A stretch of 49,063 nucleotides of DNA, taken from Arthrobacter sp. B1805 (GTDB lineage Bacteria; Actinomycetota; Actinomycetes; Actinomycetales; Micrococcaceae). The translations under genes were made by a program, and so were the position numbers. Each line of letters begins with the position of its first letter. Position 1 is the stretch's first letter. Below the pieces are notes generated by a model that was given only the letters and a program-made list of their open reading frames with translations, had not been told where the DNA came from and searched no databases. This document shows, in pieces, positions 44,962-49,063 of this stretch. The DNA lies in the NCBI RefSeq assembly GCF_002929745.1, contig NZ_PJIQ01000017.1, forward strand, positions 1-49,063. Reading direction: 5' to 3'.

Positions 44962-46890
44962 TCAGCCCTGCTCGCGAGGGAGAACCGCCGGTTCTCCGGG
45001 CGACGGCGCCCCCTCCTGCTGGGATCCCGATTCCGGTGCTGGTGCCGATCCGGGGGCCGCCGGACCGTCAGCCCCTGGATCGGCATCCCCGGGCTCGTCC
45101 GGGTCCTCCCAGTCGTCCGGGTCGTCCGGGCCGTTCAGATCCTCCGGGTCGCCGCAGGGTGTGTTCGCTGCGTCGACGTCGTTGGCCGGTGCAGCATTCG
45201 CTGGGTCGACGTCATTGCCCGGTGCGAAATCCGCGGCCGGCACCGTGGAAGGGCGCCCAGCGGCGCCGTTCGACGCCGCTCCGGGCCCGGTGTCGGTCGG
45301 CAACGCGCTCGGCGCGGGCGGCGGCACCGACACGACCTGCTGCTGCGGAGCTTCGGCGGGCACACCCGGCACTGCGGGCGCATGTTCTCCGTCTTCGGGT
45401 GATGGCGGGGCCGGAGTCAGGGCTGCCGGATCGCCGGGCCCAGGCGTCGTCGAAGCGGTCGCGTCAGTATCGGTCTCCGCCTCCGCAGCCGCATCCGCAG
45501 CCGTGCCCGAAGCCGTACCCGAAGCCGTGCCCGAAGCCGTGTCCGCAGCCGTGTCCCCAGCTGTCGCGTCGGTGCCGCAGGAGGACTCCGGGCCCGGAGT
45601 CATCGGAGCTTCCGGTGAAGGTGACGTAGCGGTCGGCGGGGCCGGCGGCTCACCGGGCGCATGAGGTGGCGCCTGGGTCGGCGGAAGTGGCGCTTCCGGC
45701 GAAGGCGGCGGAGCATGCGTCACGTCGGGCGTCGTCGACGGCGTATCGGCCGGCGGGGGCGGCCGAGTAGTACCGGGCACAAGAGGCGGCGGAGCCGGCG
45801 CTTCCGGCGGAACTGCACCCGGCGCAGGTGGCTGAGGAGCCTCCGCCACTCCCGGCGTCGTCGACGGCGGTGGCGTGACACCCGGCGTCCCAGCGGGCGC
45901 GGGTGGCGACGGAACGGGAGCAGTCGCGATCCCGTCGCCGCTGGGCTTCTCGGGGACGTCCAGCTCGTCGGGCAGGTCCGACACCCGCGGAGGCACGTCG
46001 GGCTCCTCGGCCTGCGCCGACGCAGCGGACCGGGTCGAGGACTGCGCCCACGCTGGAACGTCTCCCCCACTCGAGGCACCAGGGGTGTAGTCCCTCAGTT
46101 CGCCCGTTCGCTCGCCGTGCTCCGCAGTTATCAGCTTCCACCGCAGGGGGTCGACGTGCTCGCCGTCCAGGATCGTCTCGAAATGCAGGTGGCAGCCGGT
46201 CGACGAACCGCTCGTTCCCACCTCGGCGATCGGGTCCCCGCCATCGACGGACTCGCCCACGCCGACGGAGATGCGCTGCAGGTGGTTGTAACTCGTGATC
46301 AGACCGTTGCCGTGATCCACCTCGACGCGGTTCCCACCGCCCCACAGATGCCATCCGACGGCACGGACAGTGCCGGCGTCGGCCGCGAAGACCGGCGTAC
46401 CGCACGGTGCGGCATAGTCCTGGCCCGTGTGGAACTCACCGGCCTCGCCGGTGATGGGGCTGGTCCGTAGCCCGAAGGACGACGTGGGAGTGAGGGCGTC
46501 GAAGGGTGCGAACAAGGTACCCGCCGGAGGCCGCCGGGTCGTGCTGGCCGCAGCAGCAGAGATCGCGGCGCCATCCTTGCCTGTTTCCCGGGCGGACGCG
46601 CGGCGCCCAGGAGCCGTCGCGTCAAGCGCGTCGAGGGCACCCGATGGCACCAGGAGCGACGGGCCCACGGTGCCGGTGGGCACGAGCGCGTCTCCCCGCG
46701 CAGACAACGAACCGGCGCCATCGGCGTGACCGGAGGAGACGGACTCAGGATTCCAACACTGCGGTGCGACTCCGTGGAAACCGATCAGGCACACCACCAT
46801 CGCGAGGCTCGCGTTCATCCTCAGGCGCGAAGGCCCGAGGATGCGCCCCTGCACCTTCGGCCCGCCTAGGTGGAGTCCAGCCTGCGCCAC
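44962..46890 (-). CDS. M23 peptidase with long Pro-rich/acidic tail
   Basis: 642-aa extracellular protein. A hydrophobic stretch (about 25-42) forms a signal peptide or anchor. The M23/LytM domain lies at about 135-250: His154-x3-Asp158 (FHTGQDYAAPCGTPV), DHGNGLITSYNHL with His203, and CHLHFET with His234/His236, a full zinc and catalytic set, so it should cut peptidoglycan cross-bridges. From about 320 on it is Pro-rich (dozens of PP and PAP units), then Ala-Ser-Gly-Thr repeats, then an acidic end (DPDDWEDPDEPGDADPG). GTG 46890 has AAGGGGA before it and is preferred to the ATG at 46917, which has none. Confidence 0.88.
   Translation of the reverse strand: MAQAGLHLGGPKVQGRILGPSRLRMNASLAMVVCLIGFHGVAPQCWNPESVSSGHADGAGSLSARGDALVPTGTVGPSLLVPSGALDALDATAPGRRASARETGKDGAAISAAAASTTRRPPAGTLFAPFDALTPTSSFGLRTSPITGEAGEFHTGQDYAAPCGTPVFAADAGTVRAVGWHLWGGGNRVEVDHGNGLITSYNHLQRISVGVGESVDGGDPIAEVGTSGSSTGCHLHFETILDGEHVDPLRWKLITAEHGERTGELRDYTPGASSGGDVPAWAQSSTRSAASAQAEEPDVPPRVSDLPDELDVPEKPSGDGIATAPVPSPPAPAGTPGVTPPPSTTPGVAEAPQPPAPGAVPPEAPAPPPLVPGTTRPPPPADTPSTTPDVTHAPPPSPEAPLPPTQAPPHAPGEPPAPPTATSPSPEAPMTPGPESSCGTDATAGDTAADTASGTASGTASGTAADAAAEAETDTDATASTTPGPGDPAALTPAPPSPEDGEHAPAVPGVPAEAPQQQVVSVPPPAPSALPTDTGPGAASNGAAGRPSTVPAADFAPGNDVDPANAAPANDVDAANTPCGDPEDLNGPDDPDDWEDPDEPGDADPGADGPAAPGSAPAPESGSQQEGAPSPGEPAVLPREQG
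45490..45560. repeat. 12-bp degenerate repeat in the M23 tail
   Basis: Units like GAAGCCGTGCCC recur about five times with small changes, giving the TASG-TASG-TASG-TA stretch on the coding (-) strand. In-frame, so length change keeps the protein open. Confidence 0.75.
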
Positions 46891-47020
46891 GAGAAGTCCC
46901 CTTGAAGAGTGCTGCATCCGGTGGGTCGGATCGTCGGGCAGCAGTGCCCTCAGGACGTTCGACCGTCGTGAACAACGGTAGACCGATCACTATGCCACCG
47001 CGACGGTTTATTGCATTTTG

Positions 47021-48373
47021 CTAACGGGCGTGAGGAGCACGCGAACCCGGCGATGACGGCGTCGAGAGTTCCCCCTCGAGCCATTCGGCATGAGCGACGA
47101 CGGCAGCACGGCGTGGCGAGCGCGGGGGCAGGACCCGGAGAGCGAGCTGCCACGCCTCGGTGTCGTACTCGGCTTCGGCGAGCGCAAGGTACTGCAGCAC
47201 GGTGTCGGCGGCGCCGTCGTTCAGGACGGCGTCCCGAAGGAGAGCTGAAACCTCCACCCGAAGCCGTGCGATAGCCGGCGCCTGCGACCGGGGGAGGACG
47301 GGCCCCCGATAGATACCCAGCGCCATGCGGTGCGCTCCTCGGTGGAGGTAGTTGAGGACCTGGACGGCATCCACGACGAGCTCCGCCGGGAGCCGGTACG
47401 GGCGCGACTGGGGCACGATCGTGTCACCGTGCCCCACCAGCACCCTGCGAAGCCTGAGCATCTCGGCCCTGATGGTCGTCACCGATGCGTCGCCCGAGTA
47501 CGCCATGCCCGCGAGCTGGTCCGCCGTCAGGCCCTCCGGATGCAGCGCCAGCAGTGTGAGCAGTTCCGCATGGCGCAGGCTCAGCTCCAGGGACGAGCCC
47601 CCGGCGTGAACGATGCCGTGGTCGGTGCCGAGGATCTGGAGACTGTTCCGGTACAGGCTGGCCCGCGTGCGGGGGGATCGCGTGCGCCCCGCTGCAGGCA
47701 GGCGGCTCCGGAGCCGGTGGATACTCAGTTGCGCTTCCGCTGCGGCCACCGCTGCTTGGACGAGGGACAGTGTGTGGGTCGCGACCGCGTCCGCGGTACC
47801 GGTGATGTCAATGACGCCCAGGACGGTTCCCGAGTCGGGGTCGTGAAGCGGCACCGCGGTGCAGCTCCACGGATGGACCTGTGGACTGAAGTGTTCGGCT
47901 CCCGCGATCTGCACGCTGCGCTGCAGCGCCAGCGCGGTGCCCGGTGCGCTCGTTCCGACGGAAGCTTCGGACCAGTCGGCCCCTGCCACGAACAGCATGC
48001 CTTCCGCCCGCCCGCGCAGGTCACGGTCGCCATCGACCCACAGAAGCCGGCCGTTCTCATCGCCGACCGCGACCAGCATCCCGGACTCGAGGCTCGGCTG
48101 CACGAGCAGCCGATCGATGACAGGCATGACAGCCGCGAGCGGATGCGCCTGGCGGTAGGACTCCAACTCTTCCTCGGAGCAGAACAACCGCGCCCGCGCC
48201 GACGACGGATCGGGCAAGAACGCGAGCGAGCGGAGCCAGGAATCATGGACGACGCCGCGCAACTTCCCGTCGACACTGGCACCCTGACCCAGGGCCTCAT
48301 GAGCGGCAACGGCCTTCCGCTGCACCACGTCGGAGGACAGCTCGGCTAGGGGAATCGAACGGGACGGCAACAT
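47021..48373 (-). CDS. GAF-domain transcriptional regulator
   Basis: 450-aa cytoplasmic regulator of the actinobacterial GAF-HTH type often found by acetaldehyde dehydrogenase genes. N-terminal GAF-like sensor (about 85-220) with ESGMLVAVGDENGRLLWVDGD and PWSCTAVPLHDPDSGTVLGVIDITG. The C-terminal part (about 260-345) looks like a winged helix: LELSLRHAELLTLLALHPEGLTADQLAGMAYSGDASVTTIRAEMLRLRRVL. The AAA+ domain of true AcoR proteins is absent. ATG 48373 has GGAG at 5 nt; the GTG at 48379 is alternative. It probably activates the dehydrogenase-DUF779 pair, with the M23 gene lying between. Confidence 0.8.
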   Translation of the reverse strand: MLPSRSIPLAELSSDVVQRKAVAAHEALGQGASVDGKLRGVVHDSWLRSLAFLPDPSSARARLFCSEEELESYRQAHPLAAVMPVIDRLLVQPSLESGMLVAVGDENGRLLWVDGDRDLRGRAEGMLFVAGADWSEASVGTSAPGTALALQRSVQIAGAEHFSPQVHPWSCTAVPLHDPDSGTVLGVIDITGTADAVATHTLSLVQAAVAAAEAQLSIHRLRSRLPAAGRTRSPRTRASLYRNSLQILGTDHGIVHAGGSSLELSLRHAELLTLLALHPEGLTADQLAGMAYSGDASVTTIRAEMLRLRRVLVGHGDTIVPQSRPYRLPAELVVDAVQVLNYLHRGAHRMALGIYRGPVLPRSQAPAIARLRVEVSALLRDAVLNDGAADTVLQYLALAEAEYDTEAWQLALRVLPPRSPRRAAVVAHAEWLEGELSTPSSPGSRAPHAR

Positions 48374-48388
48374 CGGCACTCCGCTTCG

Positions 48389-48421
48389 TGACCTGCCCCA
48401 CCAGAAGCGTGGGACAGGTCA
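48389..48421 (-). terminator. Hairpin after the FprA-like gene
   Basis: Thirteen-base-pair stem with one mismatch/wobble (48389-48401 with 48409-48421), 7-nt loop, starting 14 nt beyond the stop at 48435. Confidence 0.7.
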
Positions 48422-48434
48422 CAGTGTAGCGGGA

Positions 48435-49063
48435 CTACTCACCTCGGGAAATTGCCACCATGTCCTCACGGGGAACCAGTTTGACGCGCTCACGGACCAG
48501 TTCCGCGTTGCCCGAGGTGTTGACGAAGTTCGATCCGAGCTTCATCTCATGGGCGTCCAGCTTCAGCCACCCTTCCCAGGTCGTGTAGCGGACGCCGCGC
48601 TCTTCGAGGAGGTTGATGATGGCGTCCTCGGAAGGGTCCTCCGCCGGCGGCAGGTTCAGTCGGTCCTCGAGCAGGAACCCGATGGTCTCGAGCGCATCGC
48701 CCTTGGTGTGCCCGATGAGGCCCACCGGCCCGCGCTTGATCCACCCCGTGGCGTAGATACCCGGTACCGGGCTCCCGTCCTCGTCGATGACGCGGCCTCC
48801 CTCGTTCGGGATGACACCGCGCTTGTCGTCGAAACCCACCTCGGGCAGTTCGGACCCGAAGTAGCCGATGGCCCGGTACACGGCCTGGACGGGGTAGTCG
48901 ATGAACTCGCCGGTTCCCCGGACATTGCCGTCACCCGTCAGCTCGGTGCGCTCGAACTTCATGCCGGCGACCTTGCCGGGTGTCTCCGGTGAGTCGTAGA
49001 TCTCCACGGGCGAGTGCAGGAAGTGCAGGTGCAGCCGGCGTGAGGCTCCCGTCGGCTCGTCCT
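48435..49063 (-). CDS. fprA: FprA-type ferredoxin/NADP reductase, C-terminal part
   Basis: The frame runs off the right edge, so only about 209 C-terminal residues are seen. Visible: RRLHLHFLHSPVEIY, YRAIGYFGSELP, VPGIYATGWIKRGPVGLIGHTKGDALETI, all typical of FprA, the adrenodoxin-reductase-like FAD enzyme passing electrons between NADPH and ferredoxin. The GWIKRGP..IG block contacts the flavin in known structures. The N-terminal FAD/NADP domains lie outside the window. Confidence 0.9.
   Translation of the reverse strand, partial: DEPTGASRRLHLHFLHSPVEIYDSPETPGKVAGMKFERTELTGDGNVRGTGEFIDYPVQAVYRAIGYFGSELPEVGFDDKRGVIPNEGGRVIDEDGSPVPGIYATGWIKRGPVGLIGHTKGDALETIGFLLEDRLNLPPAEDPSEDAIINLLEERGVRYTTWEGWLKLDAHEMKLGSNFVNTSGNAELVRERVKLVPREDMVAISRGE

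Noticed and set aside
44951..45664. 237-codon Pro/Ala/Gly-rich + strand frame
   Set aside because: Antisense of the low-complexity tail of the M23 gene; the composition follows from the repeats, not from an independent gene.

Overview
This is a high-GC (roughly two-thirds G+C) chromosomal segment of an actinobacterium. Protein content and gene style (Fur-catalase pair, SAM-I riboswitch, CmtR-type regulator, GT87 mannosyltransferase, GTG starts, start codons placed 6-8 nt after TANNNT boxes) best fit a soil Micrococcaceae member such as Arthrobacter or a relative. That genus call is inference from protein resemblance, not a database result. I see no insertion sequence, phage, integrase or CRISPR array, so this looks like ordinary chromosome with some accessory islands.

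Layout. 90-2003 (-) is a DbpA/DeaD-type RNA helicase. 2336-6608 (-) is a tight set reading GT87 mannosyltransferase, short KdpD-like kinase, KdpE-like regulator, MOSC protein. 6746-8387 (+) holds an amidohydrolase and a small membrane protein, followed by a gene-free stretch with a 25-bp tandem repeat. 8839-11407 (-) is the cbs plus cystathionine gamma-synthase/lyase pair. 11702-17427 is a run of small housekeeping or stress genes: AlkA-like glycosylase, ABM monooxygenase, thioredoxin, DUF1810, MarR with a divergent DUF6314 gene, CPBP protease, PhzF. 17591-23384 holds an OafA-type acyltransferase with an SGNH domain, tRNA-Tyr, a secreted small protein, YajQ, HtpX and an MFS exporter whose stop codon lies in a hexamer array. 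23565-24366 is a broken kinase-like gene. 24411-27201 is a lipase-like hydrolase, then a divergent furA-katA unit.

27390-35606 is the most coherent accessory unit. A SAM-I riboswitch is followed by an Opp/Dpp-type ABC importer (lipoprotein, two permeases, a fused two-domain ATPase), a DszC/SfnB-like flavin monooxygenase and a DszA/NtaA-like flavin monooxygenase. Read together, this is a sulfur-starvation operon that imports an unidentified organosulfur compound and breaks it down oxidatively when SAM is low. 35687-37908 (+) has an adenine deaminase, a YitT protein and a STAS-like protein. 37962-41201 (-) is a TetR-MMPL exporter operon with an operator over its -35. 41520-42751 (+) is a CDF metal exporter coupled to a CmtR-type sensor, with an ANTAR-domain remnant just upstream on the other strand. 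42818-44778 (-) is an aldehyde dehydrogenase with DUF779; 44962-46890 (-) an M23 peptidase with a long Pro/Ala/acidic tail; 47021-48373 (-) a GAF-HTH regulator; 48435 to the window end (-) the C-terminal part of an FprA-type ferredoxin/NADP reductase.

A recurring feature is that at least eight genes have a TANNNT box 6-8 nt before the start codon and little or no Shine-Dalgarno, which suggests leaderless mRNAs. Several genes have clear inverted-repeat operators at or near that box (marR, tetR/mmpL, CPBP, phzF).
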